DNA of 64,000 nucleotides, taken from Bdellovibrionales bacterium Ga0074139 (GTDB lineage: Bacteria > Bdellovibrionota > Bdellovibrionia > Bdellovibrionales > Bdellovibrionaceae). Of this stretch, positions 34,783 to 43,904 are shown piece by piece. The notes beneath the pieces were generated by a model that was given only the letters and a program-made list of their open reading frames with translations, made no database searches and was not told the DNA's origin. Made by a program: the position numbers and the translations under genes. Location of the stretch: assembly GCA_001464795.1 (NCBI GenBank), contig LNEB01000010.1, forward strand, positions 62,001 to 126,000. Direction: 5' to 3'. Every line of letters starts with the position of its first letter. Positions within the stretch are counted from its first letter, which is position 1.

Positions 34783-35621
34783 AACAAAACAGAATCAGGC
34801 AGCCCCAAGCGGGCTGCAATCACACGCACGATTTCACTGGCTGTTTCTTCCAGTGCACGTTCAGTCACATTGAACACTGGCCATCTACGATTTTGTTTAT
34901 AAAGTTGCTCTGCAAATTCAATTTCTTTAGAAATTTGTGATAAAGATGCGTACTCACCGCCGGTGTCTTGACCGAATTTTTCTAAACGATTTTTTCGAAT
35001 TCTTTGCAGTGAATCCATATCAATAATCAGTCCCACCACACGTTTTTGATCCACTTTAAAAAGCTCTTCAGGAACAGGATTGCCTGGAACAAGTGGAACG
35101 TTAGCCACTTTCCAACCTTTATGGCTTAAAAAAATGGAGAGTGGAGTTTTGCTTGTACGACTGATTCCAACCAAAATAATATCGGCTTTATCAAGATCAA
35201 CTAAACATTTTCCATCATCGTGTTTAACTGTGTATTCGATGGCTTCGATGCGTTTGAAATACATCTCATCAGTATTTCGTAAAACATTCACCCGGGCCCC
35301 TGAAGTGACTCCAAAGTATTGATCAAGAGTTTCTAATAAGGGGCCTAGCAAATCAAAGCTCAGTAGACCTTTTTGAGTAGCTGATTCTTTTATTTTGGTA
35401 CGCATCTGTGGAGAAGCCACAGTGTAGATCACCATTCCACGGCGCTCAAAACATTCATCAATCAAAGATTCGATTTGCGTATCAGATCTGACATTTTTAC
35501 AGCGAACAATTTGGATGTCGGGCTTCTGATACTGCACAAGCGCAGCTCGGATAATTGTGGCAGCGGTTTCACCAGTTCCATCAGAAATAATATAAATGAC
35601 AGATGGAATTTGATCGATCAT
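34779..35621 (-). CDS. ppsR: PEP synthetase/PPDK regulatory kinase-phosphotransferase
   Basis: 280 residues, matching the DUF299 family. Opening ISDGTGETA (about 12-20) and a P-loop GISRTSKT (152-159) are typical. In this family ADP-dependent phosphorylation switches phosphoenolpyruvate synthase or pyruvate phosphate dikinase off, and a phosphate-dependent reaction switches it on. Neither target gene lies in the window. The start overlaps the upstream gene stop by four bases, so it is part of a run of small genes read leftward from nrdR. Confidence 0.87.
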   Translation of the reverse strand: MIDQIPSVIYIISDGTGETAATIIRAALVQYQKPDIQIVRCKNVRSDTQIESLIDECFERRGMVIYTVASPQMRTKIKESATQKGLLSFDLLGPLLETLDQYFGVTSGARVNVLRNTDEMYFKRIEAIEYTVKHDDGKCLVDLDKADIILVGISRTSKTPLSIFLSHKGWKVANVPLVPGNPVPEELFKVDQKRVVGLIIDMDSLQRIRKNRLEKFGQDTGGEYASLSQISKEIEFAEQLYKQNRRWPVFNVTERALEETASEIVRVIAARLGLPDSVLF

Positions 35622-36160
35622 GCAGTGAAAATTCTTTTCATTGATTTGGAAAGTTTAGGAATTTCATTTTGCATCCATAGATCTGGCACCGGAGAGAAAA
35701 GAACAAAAGAAAAATCTGCAGTAGGCTGAATAAGAAAAGCTCTTAATTTATTATTAGGATCCCAATTGAGATTCAACTTTTTCATAAAGACTTGGCTGGA
35801 AGTCGTCAGAACTTCAAAATTTTGAGTTTTAGGAAGTTTTAATTTTTGATTATGAAAATCATCAGCTGCAACGCGAATATTACCTTTTTGAAACAAGGAA
35901 ACCACGGAATACATTTGATCATTGTTTTCTAATAACAATCCTGATTCAAAATAGAGATTCATTTTTTTGAAAACAAAAAGAACTTTTTCAATATGACCGG
36001 ATGGGGCCAGTTCCAGTTGTTGATCAAGTGAAGAAAAATCAACTTGTAATTCAAATTGTTTTTGTAAAGGGATTGAAACAGGTTCGTTGTTATCTTGTAA
36101 AAGAGCTTCTAAGTGTTTAGCGAAATCTTTCCAGTTGAGTTTGAGAATTTGAGTTTTCAT
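35618..36160 (-). CDS. Unknown cytoplasmic protein
   Basis: 180 residues, no signal peptide or membrane segment. Alternates of charged and hydrophobic beta strands in the middle (about 60-120) faintly resemble a PilZ-like barrel, but the RxxxR and D/NxSxxG motifs of PilZ are absent. The stop is coupled to ppsR by a four-base overlap. No function assigned. Confidence 0.5.
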   Translation of the reverse strand: MKTQILKLNWKDFAKHLEALLQDNNEPVSIPLQKQFELQVDFSSLDQQLELAPSGHIEKVLFVFKKMNLYFESGLLLENNDQMYSVVSLFQKGNIRVAADDFHNQKLKLPKTQNFEVLTTSSQVFMKKLNLNWDPNNKLRAFLIQPTADFSFVLFSPVPDLWMQNEIPKLSKSMKRIFTA

Positions 36161-36182
36161 AACTCATATTGTTCATGGTAAT

Positions 36183-36638
36183 TTAGTCTTTATCAAGGAC
36201 CACAGTAAAATCTTGATGCTCTGTAATTTTCTGCCATTCCCTTGAGCATTCAGATGTGGAAATCCCTTTGGGTAAAAACAATCGCATGGTTGGGTAATTA
36301 AGCTTTTTCCAGTGTTCATGGAGCCTATTGGACCACTTTTGAATTTGCCCATTCCAAGGGGCTACCAGTAACCATTTTGCAGGCAACTGATGGGGACAGG
36401 CCACAAGTAGATCTAAGTTGGGTGAGGATATGTCATTAAATACCAGCTCATTTTCAAATAATAAGCCTTTTAAGTTTTGGCTCATTTGCGGTGTTTTATA
36501 GAGTTCGCTATTTGAAATAATATGATTGAGGTACCAATCAATTTGCGTAGTCCAATTGGAGTTCTGTAAATCAGGGCAGACCCACAAATCAGCTCCAGTA
36601 CTTAAGGCTGAAACTTGATTCACAGGTAGAATGGGCAT
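36183..36638 (-). CDS. Unknown protein coupled to nusB
   Basis: 151 residues from the ATG at 36638, which shares one base with the nusB stop (TGATG). No signal peptide or known motif; Trp-rich (seven or so) with a central LLVACPHQLPAKWLLV segment that looks like a buried beta strand pair. Located in the nrdR-nusB operon, so co-transcribed. Function unknown; no close family recognised. Confidence 0.55.
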   Translation of the reverse strand: MPILPVNQVSALSTGADLWVCPDLQNSNWTTQIDWYLNHIISNSELYKTPQMSQNLKGLLFENELVFNDISSPNLDLLVACPHQLPAKWLLVAPWNGQIQKWSNRLHEHWKKLNYPTMRLFLPKGISTSECSREWQKITEHQDFTVVLDKD

Positions 36639-37036
36639 CAATGACCCTTTCGAATTTGATCAAGAATTCCATTAATAAAAGAAGCAGAATCAGAAGTGCC
36701 AAAAATTTTTGCGATCTCAATGGCTTCATTAATAACAACTGCAGGCTGTATAGGTTGTGCAGAAAATTCCATCTCATAGACCGAAAGTCTTAAAATGTTT
36801 CTATCCACACTGGCCATTCTGTCCATTTTCCAATGCTGCGAAGCTTTTTGAATTCGAGAATCAATTTCTGATTTTTTTTCTCGGATGCCGTCGACAAGTT
36901 CTTGAGCGTATTTTAGGCTTTCTTGATCAACATCCATGATTTCAGATGTGGAAATAAGATCTCTGATGTTGATTTGCGGTGCAAATTCGGATTGAAAAAG
37001 GGACTGCAATGCCATTTCTCGGGATTTTCTTCTCAT
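36638..37036 (-). CDS. nusB: Transcription antitermination factor NusB
   Basis: 132 residues, usual length. The N-terminal RRKSREMALQSLFQ helix and the C-terminal AVVINEAIEIAKIFGTSDSASFINGILD are diagnostic. Acts with NusE in rRNA antitermination. Two bases after nrdR and one base overlapped with the next gene, so one operon. Nothing odd. Confidence 0.93.
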   Translation of the reverse strand: MRRKSREMALQSLFQSEFAPQINIRDLISTSEIMDVDQESLKYAQELVDGIREKKSEIDSRIQKASQHWKMDRMASVDRNILRLSVYEMEFSAQPIQPAVVINEAIEIAKIFGTSDSASFINGILDQIRKGH

Positions 37037-37038
37037 GA

Positions 37039-37551
37039 TTAATTCTGTACTTGGAGAAAGGGTTTAAGTGAAAGTTGAGGGCTTTGTTGATCTTCAACGA
37101 AGTCAGCAAGGTCTCGGTCTTCTAGGGAATCGACGAATTCTTGAACATCTTTAAATTGCCTGTAAACGCTAGAGAATCGAACGTAAGCCACGTCATCTAA
37201 AACTTTTAATTCAGCCATGACTTTGCGACCAATCAGCTTAGATGAAATTTCACTTTCACCCCGGTTGAGAGCCCAACCCCCAATGCGGTCAACGATGGAT
37301 TCTAATTGGTCGTGACTAACAGCTCTTTTTTGGCAGGCGGCCTGTAAACCTTTAAGAATTTTTTCTCTTAGAAAAGCTTCACGTCTTCCGTCTTTTTTAA
37401 CAATCATCGGGTAATTGACAACAAGCGTTTCAGCCGTCGTGAAGCGAGCCTTACAACTAAGACATTCACGGCGACGTCTGATGGATCCGTCTTTTTGAAC
37501 TCGAGTATCAAGCACTCGATCATCTTGTGTATGGCAAAAAGGACACTTCAT
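37039..37551 (-). CDS. nrdR: Transcriptional repressor NrdR
   Basis: 170 residues from the ATG at 37551 with GGGG just upstream; a longer ORF to 37599 has an unconserved leader. N-terminal zinc ribbon with Cys3, Cys6, Cys30 and Cys33, then an ATP-cone (about 50-135). Represses ribonucleotide reductase genes when dATP is high. First gene of an operon with nusB. A 7-1-7 palindrome at 37603-37617 is about 55 bases upstream. Confidence 0.92.
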   Translation of the reverse strand: MKCPFCHTQDDRVLDTRVQKDGSIRRRRECLSCKARFTTAETLVVNYPMIVKKDGRREAFLREKILKGLQAACQKRAVSHDQLESIVDRIGGWALNRGESEISSKLIGRKVMAELKVLDDVAYVRFSSVYRQFKDVQEFVDSLEDRDLADFVEDQQSPQLSLKPFLQVQN

Positions 37552-37602
37552 GAAACCCCAATTCAGAGACCAAGTTATCAGAGCCTCTCGCAATGACAAG
37601 CA

Positions 37603-37617
37603 TTTCGCAATGCGAAA
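37603..37617. promoter_or_regulatory. Palindrome between nrdR and the divergent gene
   Basis: TTTCGCA-A-TGCGAAA is a perfect 7-1-7 inverted repeat in the 105-base gap between divergent nrdR and the outer-membrane-type gene at 37657. It does not resemble an NrdR box by eye. A regulator could bind here for either gene. Confidence 0.35.
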
Positions 37618-37656
37618 ACAAGGCTTATTTTTGCCACCTTGTGATACGCTTTGAGC

Positions 37657-38271
37657 ATGATTTATATTTTAAAATTAACCGCTCTGTTTTTTTTCTTTTT
37701 CTTGAACTCAGCCTCTGCAGATCCTGTTGTGGGTCGAGAAGCCGCAGCTCCCTATTTCAGTGATGAATCAAGGCCCGCTCGCGTTGCAGGCCCCAGGGAC
37801 CATTACATGGTTTTGCACATTGGAAAGCTAGTCAATTCCAATGCCTGGAACTGGGGTTCCAGTGGGCGGGAAAAAGATGTGGGGGCTGCCACCATCGGAG
37901 TCACTTACCGAACGGGAGAATGGAAAGGTCTGACAGATACCCTCATCCGGCTTGATTTTAACGAATTTGATATCAAAGGTGAAAAGCCTCAAAAGCTAAG
38001 TTTCTTACCGATGATTATGTTTCCCGAGGCTTCCTCAGAGTTCCCACTGTATTTTGGAGCTGGTGTGGGTCCTGGGGTATTTTTTAATCAGGTAGGGGGC
38101 GAGGCCTATCTTACACTTGATTATCAACTTGTTGTAGGGATGAGATTTTTTAATGTTTTTGAAAGTGTGGGCTTTTCTGTGGAAAGTGGACTTAAGAATC
38201 ACATCCAGATTGGCGATGATGGCCAGCTCAACTCTGCTTTTTTTGCACTTGGTGCAGTGTTTACGTTTTAA
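37657..38271 (+). CDS. Outer-membrane-type beta-barrel-like protein
   Basis: 204 residues from the ATG at 37657 (TTG at 37651 is the alternative). Signal peptide with an unusual run of five Phe (about 10-16). After it a Pro/Arg-rich stretch, then alternating beta strands and a C-terminal Phe (GAVFTF), as in small outer-membrane barrels. Likely in the outer membrane. Followed directly by the methyltransferase gene, which starts right after its stop codon. Confidence 0.65.
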   Translation: MIYILKLTALFFFFFLNSASADPVVGREAAAPYFSDESRPARVAGPRDHYMVLHIGKLVNSNAWNWGSSGREKDVGAATIGVTYRTGEWKGLTDTLIRLDFNEFDIKGEKPQKLSFLPMIMFPEASSEFPLYFGAGVGPGVFFNQVGGEAYLTLDYQLVVGMRFFNVFESVGFSVESGLKNHIQIGDDGQLNSAFFALGAVFTF

Positions 38272-39471
38272 GTGAAAATCCCAGCCACTGTTTTTGAAAC
38301 TCTGCCACTGGTGCTTTTAGAAATCATAAAAAGCAAAAAACCACCGGATAAGGTTTTAGATTTTTATTTTAAACAGAATCGTAAGTGGGGAAGCCGTGAT
38401 CGTCGTTTTTTTGCTGAAATCACTTATGAAAATGTCAGATATTTTAGAAAATACTGGGCTCTATCTAAAGTACAAAATAAATTTGAGCAAAAAACACTGA
38501 ACGATGAGCAAGCTAAAAGAGTTTTAAAAAAATATTTTCAAGTTCATTATCCTGAAATAGTCACTCCCTATGATGTTGAATTGAATTCACCAAGTGGAGA
38601 GTTAAGTCCCATCGATGAGGCGTCTTACTCGAACTGGTTTTATGAATTGGGCCAACAAGAGTTAGGTGAGCAGTGGTCCATGGTTGCGAAAAGTTTAAAT
38701 CAAACTCCATCTGTTTTTTTAAGAACTAACACTTTAAAAATTGAGCGATCTGAGTTGCAGTCCTTGTTGGCCTCTGAAGGTCACGAAACGGAAGCGGTCC
38801 AGGGAAGTTCAGTGGCTTTAAAATTAAAAATTAGAAAAAGTTTAGCCTCGACGAAGGCCTTTCAATCAGGACTGTTTGAAATTCAAGATCTATCATCACA
38901 AAAAGTAGCCGAACTGTTACAGCCAAAACCAAATGAAAAAATTGTTGATGCTTGTGCGGGGGGTGGTGGAAAAACTTTGCACATTGCGAGTTTAGCAAAA
39001 AATAAAGCATCAGTCCTAGCAATGGATATTTACCAACCTAAACTTTTACGCTTAGCGGTTCGAGCCGAAAGGGCGGGGGCCACACAGATAAAAACTCAAG
39101 TCATTGATTCAAAAAATGTGATTAACAAATTAGAAAACTATGCAGATGCTTTATTGTTGGATGTGCCTTGCTCGGGTTCTGGAGTTATTCGCAGACATCC
39201 TGAAACAAAATGGCAATTTCAGCAAAGCGATTGGTTTCATGTGCAAAAAACTCAAGATCAAATCTTACAAGAATACTGTAAGATTGTGAAACCCGGTGGT
39301 CGTATGGTGTTTTCGACTTGCAGCATCTTTCCCACAGAAAATGAAAAAAAACTGCATCAGTTTTTATCAACTCATTCTGATTGGTCTCTCGAGACAAAAC
39401 AGACCTTTTTGCCTGAAGAAAATTTAGGTGATGGTTTTTTTATTGCGACACTTAATAAGGCCGTGCGTTGA
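38272..39471 (+). CDS. rsmB: RsmB-like 16S rRNA (cytosine-5) methyltransferase
   Basis: 399 residues from a GTG at 38272 that abuts the previous stop. N-terminal NusB-like helical part (about 1-130) and a SAM-binding methyltransferase domain: motif I VDACAGGGGKTLHIA, motif IV LLDVPCSGSGVIRRHPE with the first catalytic Cys, and motif VI FSTCSIFPTEN with the nucleophile Cys. Methylates C5 of a cytosine in 16S rRNA (C967 in E. coli); exact site is not shown by sequence, so another RNA m5C enzyme of the NSUN group is possible. Confidence 0.82.
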   Translation: MKIPATVFETLPLVLLEIIKSKKPPDKVLDFYFKQNRKWGSRDRRFFAEITYENVRYFRKYWALSKVQNKFEQKTLNDEQAKRVLKKYFQVHYPEIVTPYDVELNSPSGELSPIDEASYSNWFYELGQQELGEQWSMVAKSLNQTPSVFLRTNTLKIERSELQSLLASEGHETEAVQGSSVALKLKIRKSLASTKAFQSGLFEIQDLSSQKVAELLQPKPNEKIVDACAGGGGKTLHIASLAKNKASVLAMDIYQPKLLRLAVRAERAGATQIKTQVIDSKNVINKLENYADALLLDVPCSGSGVIRRHPETKWQFQQSDWFHVQKTQDQILQEYCKIVKPGGRMVFSTCSIFPTENEKKLHQFLSTHSDWSLETKQTFLPEENLGDGFFIATLNKAVR

Positions 39472-39481
39472 AATCCACTTG

Positions 39482-39510
39482 TTGACACTACCTTTAGCCC
39501 CTCTTAGCGT
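39482..39510 (+). promoter_or_regulatory. Putative promoter of the secreted protein gene at 39537
   Basis: A perfect -35 TTGACA (39482-39487), 17 bases, then TAGCGT (39505-39510; T1, A2 and T6 of the -10 match). Transcription start would be near 39517. AGGAGG (39527-39532) precedes the ATG by 4 bases. Confidence 0.35.
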
Positions 39511-39536
39511 TTTGAAATTAGATTTCAGGAGGGTAT

Positions 39537-40271
39537 ATGAAAATCTTAATTTTAGCAGCAGTCATGGGTCTTATTTCAGTGGCACAGGGTGCGGACGACC
39601 GTCACTATCAAATCAAAAAAGTTTACATCCGTCAGGTGAAAGATTCTCAAAAAGATCTCGTCACTCGTCAGGCGATTGACAATTTTACACAAGGTTGTGA
39701 AGCGGCTCAACCCGTTGATCCGAATGTAGGTCCTGTTATTCCCAATATTCCAGGAGCGCAAAATCCAATCGATATTATCGACGTGATCGTTGATAAAATT
39801 ATCAACATTGGTAAAAAAATCTGGGCCATCGTAGATGCGGGTCGACCCGTTGTTAATATTAAAGTTGATACAGCTAACGCTCTTCCTGCAGGTGTTCGTT
39901 GCTGGGATGAGTTAGAGGGTTGGAAAGCTCCTCAGTCACATCTTTATCAAGTGGATTATGAAAATGGTTTTGGATCCATCGTCGTTAGCTACGGATTCCG
40001 CGTATCATTTATTTCTGGTGGATCTTATAAAGGTAAGGGTCAGTACATTACTTTAGCTAGTGTTACGCCTGCAAACGTAGATGTTTCATGGGGCTTTAAA
40101 CTTGATGCTGTTGCAACTGTGCCAATGGTATTTAATCAAGGCTCAAAACAAGATCCTTTAGCTGGAATGCAGTTAGTAATGGATTGGAAAGTGGAATCAC
40201 CTTTGACGCAAATCCGCAGAGCTGAAAACTTTTTCGTGAACGGACAAGGTCAGTTTCAGAAATTGAAATAA
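39537..40271 (+). CDS. Secreted protein, unknown
   Basis: 244 residues with a signal peptide (about 1-18, ending AQGA). A strong AGGAGG ribosome binding site lies upstream, and a strong terminator follows, so it is a monocistronic, probably well-expressed gene. The mature protein has a hydrophobic IDIIDVIVDKIINIGKKIWAI stretch (about 78-98) that may be membrane-active or amphipathic, then beta-rich sequence with one Cys pair. Such small secreted proteins are common in Bdellovibrio-like genomes. Function unknown. Confidence 0.65.
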   Translation: MKILILAAVMGLISVAQGADDRHYQIKKVYIRQVKDSQKDLVTRQAIDNFTQGCEAAQPVDPNVGPVIPNIPGAQNPIDIIDVIVDKIINIGKKIWAIVDAGRPVVNIKVDTANALPAGVRCWDELEGWKAPQSHLYQVDYENGFGSIVVSYGFRVSFISGGSYKGKGQYITLASVTPANVDVSWGFKLDAVATVPMVFNQGSKQDPLAGMQLVMDWKVESPLTQIRRAENFFVNGQGQFQKLK

Positions 40272-40292
40272 TAAGTTTTTTAGTTTAATTTT

Positions 40293-40331
40293 AAAAAGGC
40301 CGGAAAAAATAATTTTTCGGCCTTTTTTTTT
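40293..40331 (+). terminator. Intrinsic terminator after the secreted-protein gene
   Basis: AAAAAGGCCG (40293-40302) pairs with CGGCCTTTTT (40318-40327), extended inside by AAAAA/TTTTT, with T residues through 40331. A clear Rho-independent terminator. Confidence 0.9.
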
Positions 40332-40348
40332 GAAGATTAAGGTGAGCG

Positions 40349-41269
40349 ATGTCTGTTTTAATTAAGTCTGACAAAGTTGAAAAAAAATTTGGATCTTTTC
40401 AAGCGGTTAAATCCTTAGACTTGGTTATTAAGCAGGGTGAGTGTTTTGGGCTATTGGGTCCCAATGGCGCTGGTAAATCCACTTTCATTGGCCTGCTTTA
40501 CGGTACTAGTTTAAGAACTTCGGGAGATTTAAAAGTCTTTGGCCTTGATCCTTCATCTAGTAGCCACCAAATTAAAAAAAGATTGGGTGTTGTCACTCAA
40601 GATAATGCTTTGGATGAAAGCTTAACAGTTTTCGAGAATCTTAATCTTTACTGTGGTTTTATCGGAATTGAATATGGACAAAGGAAAAAAAAGATTCAAG
40701 ACCTGCTTGAGTACATGAATCTATCACATAAAATTGATGCAAAAATATTATCCTTGTCGGGGGGGATGAAAAGACGTTTGGTTTTTGTTCGAGCGTTACT
40801 AAATGATCCAGAACTTCTTATTTTAGATGAACCTACAACGGGTTTAGATCCTGCCGTCAGACATTTACTATGGGGAAAAGTCAAAGAGCTCCATAAAAAA
40901 GGTACAACCATCATGCTGACCACTCATTATATGCATGAAGCCGAAGTTTTATGTGACAGGCTTGTGATCATGGACCAAGGGGAAATCAAAGCCGAGGGCT
41001 CTCCACAAAAATTGATCCAAAACTATGGCTCTGGATTCGTTGCTATTTTTGCATCGTTAATCAAAGAGGATTTGCAATCGGCACTTACACACTTTTCAGA
41101 TCTAAGTTTTAAAGAAGAATCATCCGGACTTTACGTTCGTGGTCCCAAATTGGAAAATTTATTTTTATTGCAAGAAAAACTAAAAGTCTCTGCCATGCAA
41201 ATTAGACCCACAAATCTGGAAGATGTTTTTTTAAATCACACAGGACAAGGTTTATCGGATGACGCTTAA
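40349..41269 (+). CDS. ABC exporter ATPase, NodI/DrrA type
   Basis: 306 residues. Walker A GPNGAGKS (37-44), signature LSGGMKRR, Walker B LLILDEPTTGLDP and the H-loop TTHYMHEAE are intact. The C-terminal extension after the ATPase core is typical of NodI/DrrA/CcmA-type ATPases. Pairs with the following permease by an 11-base overlap. Substrate unknown; NodI/NodJ-like pairs move lipids or lipo-oligosaccharides in other bacteria. Confidence 0.87.
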   Translation: MSVLIKSDKVEKKFGSFQAVKSLDLVIKQGECFGLLGPNGAGKSTFIGLLYGTSLRTSGDLKVFGLDPSSSSHQIKKRLGVVTQDNALDESLTVFENLNLYCGFIGIEYGQRKKKIQDLLEYMNLSHKIDAKILSLSGGMKRRLVFVRALLNDPELLILDEPTTGLDPAVRHLLWGKVKELHKKGTTIMLTTHYMHEAEVLCDRLVIMDQGEIKAEGSPQKLIQNYGSGFVAIFASLIKEDLQSALTHFSDLSFKEESSGLYVRGPKLENLFLLQEKLKVSAMQIRPTNLEDVFLNHTGQGLSDDA

Positions 41270-42044
41270 TAAATTATTTTCTATTTTTCATCTCAGTTGG
41301 TTGGTCAGCCACCGTAATTGGACAGTCTACAAAAAAGATTTTATTTCCAACACTTCTCCGACGTTGGCGGATCCCGCATTGATTTTAGTTTCCTTAGGCC
41401 TGGGTCTGGGCGGCTTCATTGCTGAAATTCAGGGAATGACCTATATGCAATTTTTAGCACCAGGCCTTGCTGTGGCCACAGCATTGTTCACTTCTTTTTT
41501 TGAAAGTAGCTACGGCTTTTACGTGCGAATGACTTATGAAAATGTTTTTAAAGCCATGTTGACCACACCCATCGGTGTACTTGAAATCGTTGTGGGCGAA
41601 CTTCTTTGGGTGGGGCTTAAAGGGGCTTTGATGGCCTTTGGTGTTGCGGTTGTCCTGGCGTGCTTTGGATTGATGGCCAATCTTTATTTGATTCCCATGG
41701 CAGCAGTTGTAGGTTTTCTTGTGGCCGTTCCCTGTGGGGCCATAGGCCTTCTGGCTACGGGGCTTGTGCATAACATTAATCAATTTCAGTCGGTTTATTC
41801 TTTTATTATTGCACCCATGTTTTATCTTTCAGGAATCTTTTTTCCGTTCGAACAGATCTCTCCGGTGATCAGGTGGCTTGCAGAAATTTTCCCACTGATT
41901 CATGGGGTCAGGCTTTCACAAAGTATTTTTTGGGATCAAAACATCCTACAAACATTTGCAGTTAGCGGAAGTATCTTAGTGTTCCAATCCCTATTGGTGG
42001 GGTATTTTTCTTACCGAGTGATCAAGAAAAAACTTGTTAGCTAA
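41259..42044 (+). CDS. ABC exporter permease, NodJ/ABC-2 type
   Basis: 261 residues with about six membrane segments and the ABC-2 family features of NodJ (PALILVSLGLGLGGFI and the FKAMLTTPIGVLEIVVGELLW segment). Overlaps the ATPase gene by 11 bases. The operon ends here; its 3' end is 3 bases from the convergent TonB-dependent receptor gene. Substrate not indicated by the neighbours. Confidence 0.85.
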   Translation: MTLNKLFSIFHLSWLVSHRNWTVYKKDFISNTSPTLADPALILVSLGLGLGGFIAEIQGMTYMQFLAPGLAVATALFTSFFESSYGFYVRMTYENVFKAMLTTPIGVLEIVVGELLWVGLKGALMAFGVAVVLACFGLMANLYLIPMAAVVGFLVAVPCGAIGLLATGLVHNINQFQSVYSFIIAPMFYLSGIFFPFEQISPVIRWLAEIFPLIHGVRLSQSIFWDQNILQTFAVSGSILVFQSLLVGYFSYRVIKKKLVS

Positions 42045-42047
42045 ACT

Positions 42048-43883
42048 TTAAAAATTTCTTTCCCAAGACACCAGCATGTTTCGGCCTTCGGAATAAAAAT
42101 CAATACTGATTTCAGGGCGCACATCAAACCAGTTGCTGACCCGTAAAGAGAATGTATTCAATTCGTCTGCTTTATACCTGAGACTTGAATTCACTAAGAA
42201 ATAGCCGGGGAAGGTGTAGCGAGAATTGGCAAAGAAATCATTTCTTTCACCGGTGCCGGTGCCCTCTAGGGTACCACCCCATCGATCAGCACTGTACAGC
42301 CAACGTAGAGTTCCAGAAACATTGGGTCTTCGTCTTAACTTTTCGTGTCTGACCTGATCCCATGGTTCTTGATAGGCATAGGACATCTGCAAAGTATTAT
42401 TTCCATCGACGGCAAAACTTCCAGCTGTTTCCACACCTCGAGTTTTGACTCGTGAAGTATTTTGGAACTGAAGAACCCCCATGCCTAAAGATCTTGTTTC
42501 AATGTAATTATTGAATGAAGTTTCAAAAAGAGTGACTGAAAATTCACCAGCAGAACTGAACTTAAAATCTTGAGTGACTGAATAGGTTTGAGAAGTCTCT
42601 GCTTCGAGATCCACATTGGGAAAGATTCCAAAACGTTGAGCTGAACTTGGAGCTCGGTAGCCAGTGACCCACTCGAGTTTTGTATTTTCAAATAATGTAA
42701 GTCCTAACTGGTAGCTGTTTTGTTCGTCAAATCCTGTGACTTTTTCAATTCTTCGGCCTGCTTCGAGTAAAGCATTTTTGTGAGGTGCGTACTTAAACAT
42801 AATAAAATCACTGCGTATTTCATCAAAGCGATCGGCGGTTCGAGGAGTTACACTAAGTGTGGCAGTTGAATCATCTAAGATAAAATCTTCCTTTTGATAG
42901 TTAAAGCCAGTGATGACTTGAATCTTTTCTGTATCAACTAAAGTCAAATTTAATTGGGCACCCTGAAGACCAGACTGAAATTTAGCATCCACATCTGCTG
43001 AAGCAGGATCAGAGAAGAAAAATCTCCAGCCTCTTTGTCCGAATAAAACAACTTGCGGTTTAAAATCCAAATCTTTGAATTTTAATGAAGCAGAAACTCC
43101 TGCTTGTTCGTCTTGGCGTTGTACATCCGAGTCAGCAATACTTTGCTGTCCCATATTATTAACTGTTGTGGGGTTTCTTGATTTGTCCTTGAACCAAAAT
43201 CCACGAAGTTGTGCTAGCACGGGTCCGTCTCTTTTAGTGTAGCCCAGATCAATATTGTGGTTCAATTGATCATAAAATTTATTAGAATCTAAAACAGGGG
43301 ATTCATTTTTTCTTTCCATGGTACGGCCTGAAATATTAAATGCTGAGCTTTCATCAATCAAAGTTTCAGTGGCCACACCAAGTCTGCGATCAAAAAGACC
43401 TTTTTTGTTTCCGTCGGGAAGACTTCCTGTTAGTGTGACTTGTCTTTTGTTTTCCAGATCTCGGCCGAAGGTTTCAATTTTAATGACACCCACAAGGGCT
43501 TGTCCGCCGTAAAGGACTGTTTGGCCGCCCTTTAGAATTTCGATTCTTTTTACGTTTCCAATGTCGAGGCTATTTAAATTCAAAGTTCTTTGAGACCAAC
43601 TGGTATCGTAAACAGGTGCGCCATCCACAATAAATAAAATGTGATTGGAGTCACCACCACGCAAGAACAGCTGAGGAGGCTGAAAGTTATTATTAAATAA
43701 ATTGATGTTTGCCTGTGTGGTGATTAGCGATATCAAATCAGGGGCTTTTGATTCTTTAATTGTTTTTTCGTCTAATACTACTTTTGAAGAGGAATTAAAA
43801 ACAGTGGCCTCGATGATGGTTTCGTAATTTTGAGCCATTGATAGTGTGGGGAATAAAAATAGAAGTGCGATTGTAAATTTCAT
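42048..43883 (-). CDS. TonB-dependent outer-membrane receptor
   Basis: 611 residues, a signal peptide (about 1-17), a plug domain (about 25-140, with the LRGGDSNHILFIVDGAPV segment) and a 22-strand-type barrel ending in WERNF with C-terminal Phe. The size is near BtuB (about 600), so vitamin B12 or a small siderophore or sugar are candidates; the sequence does not settle it. Last gene of the operon with an outer-membrane protein and TonB. No ExbB/ExbD gene here. Confidence 0.85.
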   Translation of the reverse strand: MKFTIALLFLFPTLSMAQNYETIIEATVFNSSSKVVLDEKTIKESKAPDLISLITTQANINLFNNNFQPPQLFLRGGDSNHILFIVDGAPVYDTSWSQRTLNLNSLDIGNVKRIEILKGGQTVLYGGQALVGVIKIETFGRDLENKRQVTLTGSLPDGNKKGLFDRRLGVATETLIDESSAFNISGRTMERKNESPVLDSNKFYDQLNHNIDLGYTKRDGPVLAQLRGFWFKDKSRNPTTVNNMGQQSIADSDVQRQDEQAGVSASLKFKDLDFKPQVVLFGQRGWRFFFSDPASADVDAKFQSGLQGAQLNLTLVDTEKIQVITGFNYQKEDFILDDSTATLSVTPRTADRFDEIRSDFIMFKYAPHKNALLEAGRRIEKVTGFDEQNSYQLGLTLFENTKLEWVTGYRAPSSAQRFGIFPNVDLEAETSQTYSVTQDFKFSSAGEFSVTLFETSFNNYIETRSLGMGVLQFQNTSRVKTRGVETAGSFAVDGNNTLQMSYAYQEPWDQVRHEKLRRRPNVSGTLRWLYSADRWGGTLEGTGTGERNDFFANSRYTFPGYFLVNSSLRYKADELNTFSLRVSNWFDVRPEISIDFYSEGRNMLVSWERNF

Positions 43884-43904
43884 ACTAACAAATTGACGGA
43901 TCCA

